This document shows positions 16,755 through 24,670 of a DNA stretch of 64,000 nt, piece by piece. A model generated the notes under the pieces. That model was given only the letters and a program-made list of their open reading frames with translations, made no database searches and was not told the origin of the DNA. Every line of letters begins with the position of its first letter. The first letter of the stretch is position 1. The position numbers were made by a program, and so were the translations under genes. Source of the DNA: Bordetella bronchialis (GTDB lineage: Bacteria; Pseudomonadota; Gammaproteobacteria; Burkholderiales; Burkholderiaceae_B); NCBI RefSeq assembly GCF_001676705.1, contig NZ_CP016170.1, forward strand, positions 1,550,001-1,614,000, given 5' to 3'.

Positions 16755-16991
16755 TCAGTGTTTTTCCTCCGCCTGCCGGGCGCCCGCGCCCGGCAGGACC
16801 GCGTCGACGATGGCATCGCCGAACCCCTCGCGCAGGCCCAGGGCGTCCCGGCCTTGGGGCGTAATCGTCAAGCCTCCTTCCTGTTGGGCGACGAAGCCGC
16901 GGTCCAGCAAATCCCTGGCTTGGTCGCCCTCGATGCCTTGCTCGCCGGCGTGTATTTGTTTCAGAAGCTGCAGCTGTTCTTTAGTCAGCAT
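16755..16991 (-). CDS. Small hypothetical protein, winged-helix-like (78 aa)
   Basis: A 78-aa protein starting at the ATG at 16991, chosen for a GGAG SD; a longer in-frame extension upstream has none. It begins MLTKEQLQLLKQIHAGEQGI and contains ARDLLDRGFVAQQEGGLTIT followed by PQGRDALGL. This helix-helix-wing pattern resembles a miniature winged helix of the kind used to sense or bind nucleic acid. The assignment is only structural guesswork. It is convergent with the 82-aa gene. Confidence 0.65.
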   Translation of the reverse strand: MLTKEQLQLLKQIHAGEQGIEGDQARDLLDRGFVAQQEGGLTITPQGRDALGLREGFGDAIVDAVLPGAGARQAEEKH

Positions 16992-17157
16992 GTCTGTCTC
17001 CGCATGACCGGCACTGAAGTGCACAGCGCCTTCCAGAAGGCGCGCAAGCGCCATTCCCGAGTGAAGAAAAACGGTGACATGTCCGGCGGGACGCGGTCGG
17101 CCCATGCACGCGGGCCTCGCGCATGCCGGCCCGCCGGGAAAACCCGGGTTAACTTTC

Positions 17158-17195
17158 TGTCATGTTGTGGTTACAAAACATTCCACGACATGTCA
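17158..17195. promoter_or_regulatory. 13-bp imperfect inverted repeat upstream of the 91-aa/Nudix operon
   Basis: TGTCATGTTGTGG (17158-17170) and CCACGACATGTCA (17183-17195) are complementary at 11 of 13 positions around an A+T-rich 12-nt spacer. The block stands out from GC-rich surroundings and lies about 50 nt before the next start codon, so it is probably an operator or a promoter element. Confidence 0.5.
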
Positions 17196-17246
17196 TGCGT
17201 GGGGGGTATGCTCGTCATTGGACCCATCACGAGAGGGGAAGAACGC

Positions 17247-17522
17247 GTGCATCGCAATAACGACGTCTACAAGGGTTATCGCTTGACCGCCAAGGTGGCC
17301 CGGGATATGCCGGCGCCGGCCGACGGCGGTACGCCGGTGTTCCGCGCGGTGGTTTGCGTGGCGCCCGCCTCGCTGCAACCCGCGGACGGCGACGAATATC
17401 CTATTCCGCGTTTCATGGACGGTGGTTTCGTCTACAGCCCGGCCGAGGCCGTCCATGCCGCCGTGGCGCACGGCCGCGAAATCGTCGATGCCCTGTCGGG
17501 AGCGCGCCTGGCGGTGTCATGA
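17247..17522 (+). CDS. Small hypothetical protein (91 aa), coupled to Nudix hydrolase
   Basis: A 91-aa protein starting at a GTG with a GAGAGGGGAAG purine-rich SD. Residues YKGYRLTAKVARDMPAPADG and a C-terminal helix (YSPAEAVHAAVAHGREIVDA) give a beta-beta-beta-alpha outline like that of the 84-aa protein at 14552. Its stop overlaps the Nudix gene start in an ATGA junction, so the two are translated together and may act in one process. No enzymatic motif. Function unknown. Confidence 0.72.
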   Translation: MHRNNDVYKGYRLTAKVARDMPAPADGGTPVFRAVVCVAPASLQPADGDEYPIPRFMDGGFVYSPAEAVHAAVAHGREIVDALSGARLAVS

Positions 17523-18013
17523 CCGCGTTTTCCCAGTCCACGCTGGGACGGCTGCGTGCCCTGGTGGGGCCGCGGCCGTTGTTGTGCCCATGCGTGCGGG
17601 TGGTGCTGGAACGCCCCGACGGCACGGTGTTGCTGCACGCGCGTGCCGACTTCGCCGGCATGTGGGGCCTGCCCGGGGGGCACATCGAGATCGGCGAATC
17701 CGCGGAGCAGGCGGCGCGGCGCGAGATCCTCGAAGAGACAGGCCTGGCTGCCGGGCAACTGATCGCGTTCGGGCATGCCTCGGATCCGCGGGTGGAAACC
17801 GTCACGCTGCCCAACGGGGATGTCTGCCACTATCAGGCCGTGTTGTTCCACTGCCGGGAATTCGATGGCGCGGCGCGCCCGGATCCGCATGAAACGCCGG
17901 TCTTGCGCTGGCTGGACATAGACGCCCCGTTGCCGCCGATGATGCCGCACGTGCGCGCCAGCCTGGACGCATTCCGCCGCTACCGCGCCGGAGGCGGATT
18001 CCAGCTGCTTTGA
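17519..18013 (+). CDS. Nudix hydrolase
   Basis: A 164-aa hydrolase of nucleoside diphosphate-linked compounds. The Nudix box is complete at residues 54-76: Gly54, Glu60, Arg68-Glu69, Glu72-Glu73 and Gly75, with core RREILEETGL providing the metal-binding glutamates. The approach GMWGLPGGHIEIGES is typical of MutT/ADP-ribose-type enzymes. The ATG overlaps the preceding stop by 4 nt. Substrate specificity cannot be inferred; oxidised nucleotides, dinucleotides or sugar nucleotides are all possible. Confidence 0.92.
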   Translation: MTAFSQSTLGRLRALVGPRPLLCPCVRVVLERPDGTVLLHARADFAGMWGLPGGHIEIGESAEQAARREILEETGLAAGQLIAFGHASDPRVETVTLPNGDVCHYQAVLFHCREFDGAARPDPHETPVLRWLDIDAPLPPMMPHVRASLDAFRRYRAGGGFQLL

Positions 18014-18080
18014 TGGCCAGCCGCCCGCGCACGTTTCCGGCCGGCCCCGGCCGTGAGCAACCGCCACAACGATATGCGGG

Positions 18081-18215
18081 GCGCCCGGCTTAGGGGAGCC
18101 CGGCTTAGGGGGGCCCGGCTTAGGCGAACCCGGCGTAGGGGAGCCCGGCATCGCGGCGCCGACCGCGGGGGCCGGCATCGGAACGCCCGGCATCGGGACG
18201 CCCCGCATCGGCGGC
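18081..18215. repeat. 15-bp tandem repeat between the Nudix and ypfJ genes
   Basis: Five 15-nt units at 18081-18155 follow GAGCCCGGCTTAGGG with one to four changes each. They decay into further related units (GCCCGGCATCGGGAC type) up to about 18215. The array lies in the 3' intergenic space between convergent genes. The unit keeps a reading frame open on the minus strand (Pro-Gly-Ser-Pro-Lys peptide repeats), but that frame runs antisense through the Nudix gene, so it is not annotated as coding. Confidence 0.75.
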
Positions 18216-18247
18216 GCCGGCAGGGCGCGGTTTCCCCCGACGGCTGC

Positions 18248-19099
18248 CTAGAGCGATTGCGCGCTGAACGTGTCGCAGCGGCGCGGATCGCCGCTCTCCA
18301 GACCGCGCTTGAACCAGCGCACGCGCTGCGCGGACGAACCGTGCGTGAACGCGTCAGGCACGACATAGCCCTGACTCTGTTTTTGCAGCCGGTCGTCGCC
18401 GATCGCACTGGCGGCATTCAATGCTTCTTCCACATCGCCGGCCTCCAGGATGTGCCGCGCGCTGTCGGCGCGCTTCGCCCACAGGCCCGCGTAGCAGTCG
18501 GCCTGCAGCTCCAGCCGCACGGACAGCGCATTGGCCTGGCGGGGATTTTCCTGCTGTAGCGCGGCGACGCGTTCGGAGATGCCCAGCAGATGCTGTACAT
18601 GGTGTCCGACCTCGTGCGCGATGACGTAGGCCTGGGCGAAATCGCCCGGTGCCTGGAAGCGGCGCTTCATGTCGTCGAAAAAGCCCAGGTCCAGGTAGAC
18701 CTTGCTGTCCGCGGGGCAGTAGAACGGACCCATGGCGGCGCGGCCGGTGCCGCAGGCGGTCTGCGTGGCCCCGGTGTAGAGCACCAGCCGGGGCGGGACG
18801 TAGGCGCGGCTGGCATGCTCGCGGAAAATCGCCTGCCACGTGTCTTCGGTTTCGCCCAGCACCTTGGCCACGAAGCGCGCCTGCGGGTCGTTGGCCGGCG
18901 GGGCGGTGCCGGTGGCCGGCGCCTGCTGGCTGGCCGGGTCCTGCACCAGCTGCAGCACCACCGCCGGGTCGACGCCGAAGTACATCGCGACCAGCGCCAG
19001 GATGATCGCGCCGATGCCGAGCTTGCCGCCCCCGATGCCTATCCCGCCGCCACGGCGGTCTTCCACATTTTCACTTTCACGCGAATCGTCCAATCGCAT
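18248..19099 (-). CDS. ypfJ: YpfJ-family neutral zinc metallopeptidase
   Basis: A 283-aa membrane-anchored putative zinc peptidase. A Gly-rich N-terminus precedes one transmembrane helix (about residues 28-45, IGAIILALVAMYFGV). The extracytoplasmic domain has the family landmarks YTGATQTACGTGRAAMGPFY, FYCPADSKVYLDLGFF and the zinc site HEVGHHVQHLLG with HExxH at 162-166. E. coli YpfJ has the same length and layout. Its physiological substrate is not established. It is convergent with the Nudix gene and divergent from yciO. Confidence 0.93.
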   Translation of the reverse strand: MRLDDSRESENVEDRRGGGIGIGGGKLGIGAIILALVAMYFGVDPAVVLQLVQDPASQQAPATGTAPPANDPQARFVAKVLGETEDTWQAIFREHASRAYVPPRLVLYTGATQTACGTGRAAMGPFYCPADSKVYLDLGFFDDMKRRFQAPGDFAQAYVIAHEVGHHVQHLLGISERVAALQQENPRQANALSVRLELQADCYAGLWAKRADSARHILEAGDVEEALNAASAIGDDRLQKQSQGYVVPDAFTHGSSAQRVRWFKRGLESGDPRRCDTFSAQSL

Positions 19100-19160
19100 G
19101 ACACTCTCCTTCAGGCCGCCGGGCGGCGGATGTGTTCTTGCAAGATGTTAGGATAGCCCC

Positions 19161-19787
19161 ATGGCGCAATTCTTTACCGTCCACCCCGCGAATCCCCAGC
19201 CCCGTCTATTGAAACAGGCCGCGCAGTTGCTGCGCGACGGCGGCCTGGCCGCCGTGCCCACCGACTCCAGCTATGCCGTCATCGCGCGCCTGGACGACAA
19301 GGCGGCGGCGGATGGGCTGCGCCGCCTGCGCGGCCTGGACGAACGCCACCACCTTACGCTGATCTGCCGCGACCTGGCCCAGCTGGGGCATTTCGCCCGC
19401 GTGGACAACCGCCAATATCGCATGCTGAAGGCGGCCACGCCGGGGCCTTTCACCTTTATCCTGGAAGCCACGCGCGAGGTCCCGCGGCGGGTGTCCCATC
19501 CGTCGCGCAAGACCATAGGTTTGCGGGTGCCCGCGCACCCGGTCACGCTGGGCCTGCTGGAACAATTCGGCGAGCCCCTGTTGTCCACCACCCTGATCCC
19601 CGCCGGCGAAACCGATGCGCTCAACGACGCGCAGGAAATCCGCGAACGCTACGAGCACGTGCTGGCCGCCGTCGTCGACAGCGGCGCCTGCCCCAAAGAA
19701 CCCACAACCGTCGTCGACCTGACCGGCGACGAAGCGCAACTCATCCGGGTGGGCCGTGGCGACCCCGCCCAGCTTGGAATCGCCTGA
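19161..19787 (+). CDS. yciO: YciO-type Sua5/YrdC-family protein
   Basis: A 208-aa cytosolic protein of the YrdC/Sua5 superfamily, which makes threonylcarbamoyl-AMP for tRNA t6A37 or binds related nucleotides. It follows E. coli YciO closely in length and motifs: MAQFFTVHPANPQPRLLKQA, AVPTDSSYAVIARLDDKAA, TLICRDLAQL, KTIGLRVPAHPV and PTTVVDLTGDE. YciO itself is a paralog whose enzymatic role is weaker or different from TsaC. The stop is 3 nt before the next start, so it is co-transcribed with the M50 protease, as in many betaproteobacteria. Confidence 0.92.
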   Translation: MAQFFTVHPANPQPRLLKQAAQLLRDGGLAAVPTDSSYAVIARLDDKAAADGLRRLRGLDERHHLTLICRDLAQLGHFARVDNRQYRMLKAATPGPFTFILEATREVPRRVSHPSRKTIGLRVPAHPVTLGLLEQFGEPLLSTTLIPAGETDALNDAQEIRERYEHVLAAVVDSGACPKEPTTVVDLTGDEAQLIRVGRGDPAQLGIA

Positions 19788-19790
19788 TCC

Positions 19791-20438
19791 ATGGACGACA
19801 TCATCCAGTCGATCGCGATATACGCGATCCCCGTCATTTTCGCCATTACGCTGCACGAGGCGGCGCATGGCTATGTCGCCCGCATGTTCGGCGACCCGAC
19901 GGCCTACCAGATGGGCCGCGTCAGCCTGAATCCCGTCCGGCACATCGATCCTGTCGGCACCCTGCTCGTGCCGCTGGTCATCCTGCTGGCGTCCAAGCTG
20001 CTGGGCAGCCCCGGCATCCTGTTCGGCTGGGCCAAGCCCGTGCCCGTGGATTTCGGCCGCCTGCGCCGTCCTAAGCAGGACATGCTCTGGGTGGCGGCCG
20101 CCGGCCCCGGGTCCAATCTGCTTATGGCCATCCTGTGGGGCATCATGCTCAAGCTGGTCTACCAAAGCGGCGGCGCGGAAGGCTACTGGTTCGACATGGC
20201 CTCGGCCGGGGTGCAGATCAACCTGGTGCTGATGGCCCTGAACCTGCTGCCCCTGTTGCCGCTGGACGGGGGACGGATCCTGTACAGCCTGCTGCCCCAC
20301 CGGCTGGCCTACCAATACGCGCGCATCGAGCCCTACGGCATGATGATCGTGCTGCTGCTGCTGTTCAGCGGCGCCCTGTGGGTATTCCTGCGGCCGATTT
20401 TTGCGCTGGGCAGCACGGTGGTCAGCTGGTTTCTATAG
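19791..20438 (+). CDS. Site-2 protease family (M50) membrane metallopeptidase
   Basis: A 215-aa integral membrane protein with the zinc-binding HEAAHG motif in its first helix ([18 protein letters not shown]). The second M50 signature appears near the C-terminus as [20 protein letters not shown] (the conserved DG ligand). About five or six transmembrane spans. It belongs to the compact M50 branch without PDZ or CBS domains, related to Bacillus YwhC. Targets are unknown for this branch. It starts 3 nt after yciO. Confidence 0.93.
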   Translation: MDDIIQSIAIYAIPVIFAITLHEAAHGYVARMFGDPTAYQMGRVSLNPVRHIDPVGTLLVPLVILLASKLLGSPGILFGWAKPVPVDFGRLRRPKQDMLWVAAAGPGSNLLMAILWGIMLKLVYQSGGAEGYWFDMASAGVQINLVLMALNLLPLLPLDGGRILYSLLPHRLAYQYARIEPYGMMIVLLLLFSGALWVFLRPIFALGSTVVSWFL

Positions 20439-20524
20439 GTTTTTTCGTGGTATCCGGTAAACTCGCGGGATTTACACACGAAGTCCCCGCCGGGCTGGCC
20501 GGCGGGCACCGGAGCCCCTCTCAC

Positions 20525-21430
20525 ATGGCATCCTCGGCATCCGCCGCTGGCGTTACTTTCCAGGGCAGCATGGTGGCCCTCGTCACTCCCATGCACCCCG
20601 ACGGCACGCTCGATTACGCGGCCTACCGCGCATTGATCGACTGGCACGTGGCCGAAGGCACCGACGTCCTCGTGGTGGTCGGCACGACGGGCGAATCGCC
20701 CACCGTGTCGATGGAAGAACATGCCGAACTGATACGGGTGGCGGTGGAACACGCCGCCGGCCGCGTCCCGGTGATCGCCGGGGTCGGCGCGAATTCCACG
20801 GACGAAGCCATCCACCTGGCCCGGCATGCCAAGGCGGTGGGCGCCCAGGCCGGCCTGTCCGTCGTCCCGTACTACAACAAGCCTTCGCAGGAAGGCCTGT
20901 ACCAGCATTTCCGCCGCATCGCGGAAGCCGTGGACCTCCCCACGGTGCTGTACAACGTGCCCGGGCGCACGGTCGCCGACCTCTCCAACGAGACGGTCCT
21001 GCGGCTGGCCCAGGTACCCGGCATCGTCGGCATCAAGGATGCAACGGGCGACATCGGCCGCGGCGCCTTGCTGCTGCGCGAAGCGCCGGCCGGATTCCAG
21101 GTGTTCAGCGGCGACGACCCCACGGCCGCCGCGCTGATGCTCCTGGGCGGTCGCGGCAATATCTCCGTGACCGCCAACGTCGCGCCCCGCCTGATGCACG
21201 ATCTGTGTGCGGCGGCGCTGGCCATGGACGTGCCCAAGGTGCGTGAACTGAACGCCCGGGTGGCCCGTCTAAACAAGGCTCTTTTCATCGAGGCCAACCC
21301 GATTCCCGTCAAATGGGCGCTGGCGCGCATGGGCCGCATGCCCCTGGGCTACCGGCTGCCCCTGGTGGAACTCGGTGCGCAGCACCACGCCGCGGTGGAG
21401 GCCGCGTTGCGGGACGCGGGCCTGCTCTAA
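20525..21430 (+). CDS. dapA: 4-hydroxy-tetrahydrodipicolinate synthase
   Basis: A 301-aa cytosolic enzyme that condenses pyruvate with aspartate semialdehyde, the first committed step of lysine/diaminopimelate synthesis. Key motifs are [10 protein letters not shown], the tyrosine strand [14 protein letters not shown], and the Schiff-base lysine in [14 protein letters not shown]. The length matches the family. The ATG at 20525 follows GGAG at suitable distance; an upstream in-frame extension overlapping the M50 gene is not credible. It is followed 21 nt later by bamC, a conserved pairing also seen in E. coli (dapA-bamC). Confidence 0.98.
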   Translation: MASSASAAGVTFQGSMVALVTPMHPDGTLDYAAYRALIDWHVAEGTDVLVVVGTTGESPTVSMEEHAELIRVAVEHAAGRVPVIAGVGANSTDEAIHLARHAKAVGAQAGLSVVPYYNKPSQEGLYQHFRRIAEAVDLPTVLYNVPGRTVADLSNETVLRLAQVPGIVGIKDATGDIGRGALLLREAPAGFQVFSGDDPTAAALMLLGGRGNISVTANVAPRLMHDLCAAALAMDVPKVRELNARVARLNKALFIEANPIPVKWALARMGRMPLGYRLPLVELGAQHHAAVEAALRDAGLL

Positions 21431-21451
21431 AAGCATTCAATGAGGATACGT

Positions 21452-22603
21452 ATGAACACGCGCCATGCCGGTTACTCGGCATTGCTTACCCTGGTCATGC
21501 TGGCAGGGTGCAGCGACGTCAACCAGATTCTGGGCAAAGAAGAACCCATCGATTACAAGAGTGCCAGCAGCCAGGTGTCGCAGCCGCTCAGCATTCCGCC
21601 GGACCTGACCCAGGCCGCCGCCGACCCTCGCTACAAGGCGCCTCCTGGGGGCACCACCACCTTCTCGCAATACCAGGCGGAAGGCCAGCAGCAGGCGGCC
21701 GCCCAGGCCCAGGGTAAAGCCACCAGCGACGTGCTGCCCGCGCGTACCGATATGCATGTCGAACGCGACGGCGATATCCGCTGGCTGGTGGTCGATCTGC
21801 CGCCGGACCAGATCTTCGGCAAGGTGGTGGATTTCTGGACCAGCAACGGCTTCACCATCCAGACCAATAATCCGCAGGCCGGCCTGATCGAAACCGACTG
21901 GGCCGAGAACCGCGCCAAGATCCCGGAAAGCTGGCTGCGCCAGGCGCTGGGCTTCGTCCTGGAGCAGGCCTACGATAGCGGCGAGCGCGAGAAATTCCGC
22001 ACGCGCATGGAACGCGTCAACGGTCATACCGAGATCTACATCAGCCACCAGCACATGGTGGAAAAGAACGTGGGCCAGCGCGATTCCGGCAATCTGCAAT
22101 GGCAGCCCGGCCCCGAGGATCCCGGTCTGAACGCCGCCATGCTGGCGCGGCTGATGGTTTACCTGGGCACCAGCGTGGACCAGGCCAAGACCATGGTCGC
22201 CCGTGCAGAGGCCACGCCCGCGCAGCCCAAGATCGTTCGCGATGTACAGGCCGACGGCGCGCGCCTGAACGTGCAGGAGTCCTTCGATCGCGCGTGGCGC
22301 CGCGTCGGTGTCGCGCTGGATTCGGGCGGCTTCACCGTGGACGACCGCGACCGCTCGGCCGGGGATTTCTACGTGCGCTACCTGGATACGGACACGGGCC
22401 TGCAGCGGGACGAGCCGGGCTTCTTCAGCCGGATGTTCGGTACCGCACGTCCCAGCCAGGCGCCGCAGTACCGCATCCATGTGGTTGGCCAGGGCGCGAC
22501 CACGCAGGTCACCGTGCTGGACGCGAATGGCCAGGTCGACAGCAGCCCCACCGCCCAGCGCCTGCTGAGCGTGCTGGCGGACAAGATGTCAGCGGCGCAG
22601 TAA
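21452..22603 (+). CDS. bamC: Outer membrane assembly lipoprotein BamC
   Basis: A 383-aa lipoprotein of the BAM complex, which folds beta-barrels into the outer membrane. The signal peptide ends in the lipobox LAGC (about residues 18-21). The disordered BamD-binding N-terminal segment (IDYKSASSQVSQPLSIPPDL) is conserved. Two helix-grip domains follow. The start at 21452 has a GAGG SD; an ATG 12 nt earlier lacks one. A clear intrinsic terminator follows the stop by 20 nt and ends the dapA-bamC unit. Confidence 0.95.
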   Translation: MNTRHAGYSALLTLVMLAGCSDVNQILGKEEPIDYKSASSQVSQPLSIPPDLTQAAADPRYKAPPGGTTTFSQYQAEGQQQAAAQAQGKATSDVLPARTDMHVERDGDIRWLVVDLPPDQIFGKVVDFWTSNGFTIQTNNPQAGLIETDWAENRAKIPESWLRQALGFVLEQAYDSGEREKFRTRMERVNGHTEIYISHQHMVEKNVGQRDSGNLQWQPGPEDPGLNAAMLARLMVYLGTSVDQAKTMVARAEATPAQPKIVRDVQADGARLNVQESFDRAWRRVGVALDSGGFTVDDRDRSAGDFYVRYLDTDTGLQRDEPGFFSRMFGTARPSQAPQYRIHVVGQGATTQVTVLDANGQVDSSPTAQRLLSVLADKMSAAQ

Positions 22604-22622
22604 CCGCGGCATCGGTGGACGG

Positions 22623-22652
22623 AAAGAGGCCCTGGCAAGGGCCTCTTTTTTT
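22623..22652 (+). terminator. Rho-independent terminator of dapA-bamC
   Basis: An 11-bp perfect stem (22623-22633 with 22638-22648, core AGAGGCCCT/AGGGCCTCT), a 4-nt loop and a run of T residues starting in the stem. Textbook intrinsic terminator. Confidence 0.95.
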
Positions 22653-22811
22653 GTGGCGGGTAAGAAGGCGCCGCATGCGTCCGACCCGGAACAGGCGCCG
22701 CCGAGGTGGCCGGTGCTGGCGCGCAGAATGCCCGGTCACGCCGCGGGTCGGTGCGTCTCGTGGCGATCCACCGAGTCCGCGCCGCCTGCGCGGCCCACGC
22801 AACGGGCGATA

Positions 22812-22841
22812 AAAAAGGAACGCGCGCTGGCGTTCCTTTTT
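22812..22841 (-). terminator. Bidirectional terminator, mainly for the 80-aa lipoprotein gene
   Basis: An 11-bp stem AAAAAGGAACG/CGTTCCTTTTT with an 8-nt loop lies 47 nt beyond the stop of the minus-strand lipoprotein gene. On that strand it ends in six T residues; on the plus strand it has five. Confidence 0.85.
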
Positions 22842-22888
22842 CGTTTGGAGAAGCCGCAATGCCATGCGGCTTTCGCGGTCGGTACGGC

Positions 22889-23131
22889 TTATTGCGTCGT
22901 GCCGCCCGTGGTGCCGCCGCCGCTGCCGGTGCCCGGCGTCGTGGTCGCGCCACCGCCGCCAGCGGCCGGGGGCGTCGCGGACGGCGCCGTGGCGGGGGGC
23001 GCGGACGAAGCGCCGGACGAGCTCGAGGGCGGAGTGCTGGACGAGCCCGACGGCGTGGCATTGTCGTTCTTGTTGCAGGCGGTCAGCGACACGGCAAGAA
23101 CGCTAGCCAAAATCAGGGTTTTCGTCATCAT
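22889..23131 (-). CDS. Small low-complexity lipoprotein (80 aa)
   Basis: An 80-aa predicted lipoprotein with a short signal peptide and lipobox SLTAC (Cys at about 19). The remaining 60 residues are Ser/Pro/Thr/Ala/Gly repeats (SSSTPPSSSSGASSAPP, AAGGGGATTTPGTGSGGG), so the mature protein should be an unstructured, surface-tethered tail. An AAAGGAG SD precedes the ATG at 23131; a second ATG follows immediately. It has its own terminator. The role is unknown; it could be a cell-envelope spacer or a small envelope stress lipoprotein. Confidence 0.8.
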   Translation of the reverse strand: MMTKTLILASVLAVSLTACNKNDNATPSGSSSTPPSSSSGASSAPPATAPSATPPAAGGGGATTTPGTGSGGGTTGGTTQ

Positions 23132-23246
23132 TCGAATATCTCCTTTGTGATGGCAATCGTGCGGCCCGGGGGCCTGCCCGCGCAGGCGCCTAGCCGGGAT
23201 GACGAATTCAGGCTACAGGAGTTACCCGGATGATTGAGTGTGGAAG

Positions 23247-23369
23247 TTAAAGCTTGCTAGTCCCAAACGAAACAGGCCTTACTTCGATGTATAGGGTTTT
23301 TCCTAATGTGTCGTTTGCGTAGGAATAATCGTTGAATTGTGTGTTCTGGAAACCTTTCGGGGTTTTCAT
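23247..23369 (-). pseudogene. Possible 40-aa low-GC peptide or gene remnant
   Basis: About 160 bp downstream of roxA are clearly lower in G+C than the rest of the window. In the minus strand they encode MKTPKGFQNTQFNDYSYAND followed by TLGKTLYIEVRPVSFGTSKL and a stop. The composition (Asn, Tyr, Phe, Lys) is unlike surrounding shadow frames. There is no convincing SD before the ATG at 23369, and the frame continues upstream into the end of roxA. It may be the tail of a deleted, horizontally acquired gene or a chance ORF. Confidence 0.3.
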
Positions 23370-23397
23370 CGGGGCATTTTTGTTTTCCGACCCCAAT

Positions 23398-24600
23398 TCA
23401 CGCGGGAGCTTCGTAGCGCAGCCAGCCATCGTCCAGCCACTGCATCAAACATGCTTTTTCTTCTTCGGTCAGCTTGCCCGCCAGCGGATCGTCGCAGGCC
23501 AGTGAGCGTGCGTCCGCCAGGCGCCGCAGCGGCGCGCTGGCGGACACGGCGGCGGTTTCGCCATTGATGAACAGTTGCCTGCCGCGATAAAGCATGCGCG
23601 AGCGCCGGTCCAGGCGCAGCAGGCCGGCGACGGGCCAGTCGGCAACCAGGTCCGGGCCGTCCTCCGTGGGGGCATCGAATACTGCGGTGGCGCCCGGCTC
23701 GGTCAGCCAGCAGCCCAGGAAGCGATGCGCCAGCGCTTCGTCGAAGCGCACACGGCCGACGGCCGCCAGCGCGGCGGCCGTGAGCTTCTCCGGCAACTGC
23801 GCGGGATTGGCCGTCGGCGCCAGGCCGGGATCGCGATATCGGCCGTCCAGGCGCGGGCCCGGCAGGGCGGGTTCGCCATAGGGGCCGCTGGGCTGGCCGG
23901 CTCGGGCCAGTACCTGTTCGGCGGCGGCCTCCAGCATTCCGCGCGCCAGGGTGGCCTGGTCCGGCGCGCGAAAGCCGATGGAAATCGTCATGCAGTCCCC
24001 CTGTGCGATGCCATCGTGCGCCACCTGCGGCGGCAGGTACAGCATGTCGCCCGGTTCCAGCACATAGGTGGTCTCCGGTTCGAAGCGGCGCAGGATCTTC
24101 AGCGGCAGGTCCGGCTCCAGGCTCAGGTCGCGCTGGCGGCCGATGCGCCATTCGCGGCGTCCGACCGCCTGCAGCAGGAAGACGTCGTAGCTATCGAAGT
24201 GGGGGCCCACGCCGCCGCCGTCGGTGGCGATGCTGATCATCACGTCGTCCAGGCGCGCATCCGGGATGAAGCGGAAGCGGTGCATCAGCTCCGCCGCCGC
24301 ATCGTGATGCAAGTCCACGCTCTGGACCAGCAGGGTCCAATCCGGCGCGGACGCCTTGGGCAGCCGCGCGAAGGGGCCGTGCTCCATGTTCCACTGGCCT
24401 TCTTCCCGCCAGATCAGGCGCGACGCTACCTCGTCCTGGCGGGCCATGCGCTTGATCTCCGCGATGGAGAGCGGCGGCTTGAAACCGGGGATGGCCTGGC
24501 GGATCAACAGCGGCTTGCGCTGCCAATAGGCTTTCATGAACGCGGCCGGCGTACGGCCGCCCAGCAGATCCAGCGGCTGGTCGGGATGGGGGATCGTCAT
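23398..24600 (-). CDS. roxA: Ribosomal protein L16 arginine hydroxylase-like JmjC/cupin oxygenase
   Basis: A 400-aa Fe(II)/2-oxoglutarate oxygenase of the ROX family (E. coli YcfD/RoxA hydroxylates an arginine of L16). The N-terminus has PLDLLGGRTPAAFMKAYWQ and RKPLLIRQAIPGF. The iron triad is supplied by GPHFDSYDVFLLQ (HxD) and a later histidine in YLPPQVAHDGIAQGDC. The C-terminal winged-helix-like part (GETAAVSASAPLRRLADARS) is also conserved. The ATG at 24600 is preferred over a longer in-frame start because homology begins there. It lies 70 nt downstream of mutS on the same strand. Confidence 0.93.
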   Translation of the reverse strand: MTIPHPDQPLDLLGGRTPAAFMKAYWQRKPLLIRQAIPGFKPPLSIAEIKRMARQDEVASRLIWREEGQWNMEHGPFARLPKASAPDWTLLVQSVDLHHDAAAELMHRFRFIPDARLDDVMISIATDGGGVGPHFDSYDVFLLQAVGRREWRIGRQRDLSLEPDLPLKILRRFEPETTYVLEPGDMLYLPPQVAHDGIAQGDCMTISIGFRAPDQATLARGMLEAAAEQVLARAGQPSGPYGEPALPGPRLDGRYRDPGLAPTANPAQLPEKLTAAALAAVGRVRFDEALAHRFLGCWLTEPGATAVFDAPTEDGPDLVADWPVAGLLRLDRRSRMLYRGRQLFINGETAAVSASAPLRRLADARSLACDDPLAGKLTEEEKACLMQWLDDGWLRYEAPA

Positions 24601-24670
24601 GACCGTGGCGCCTTCCGATGATGCGTGCCGGTCCGCCCGCGCGGGGGGTGCGTGTGGCAAGCGGTGGCTG

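Noticed and set aside
17432..18208. Minus-strand frame with Pro-Gly-Ser-Pro-Lys peptide repeats
   Set aside because: It runs antisense through the complete Nudix gene. The peptide repeat is a by-product of the 15-bp DNA repeat.
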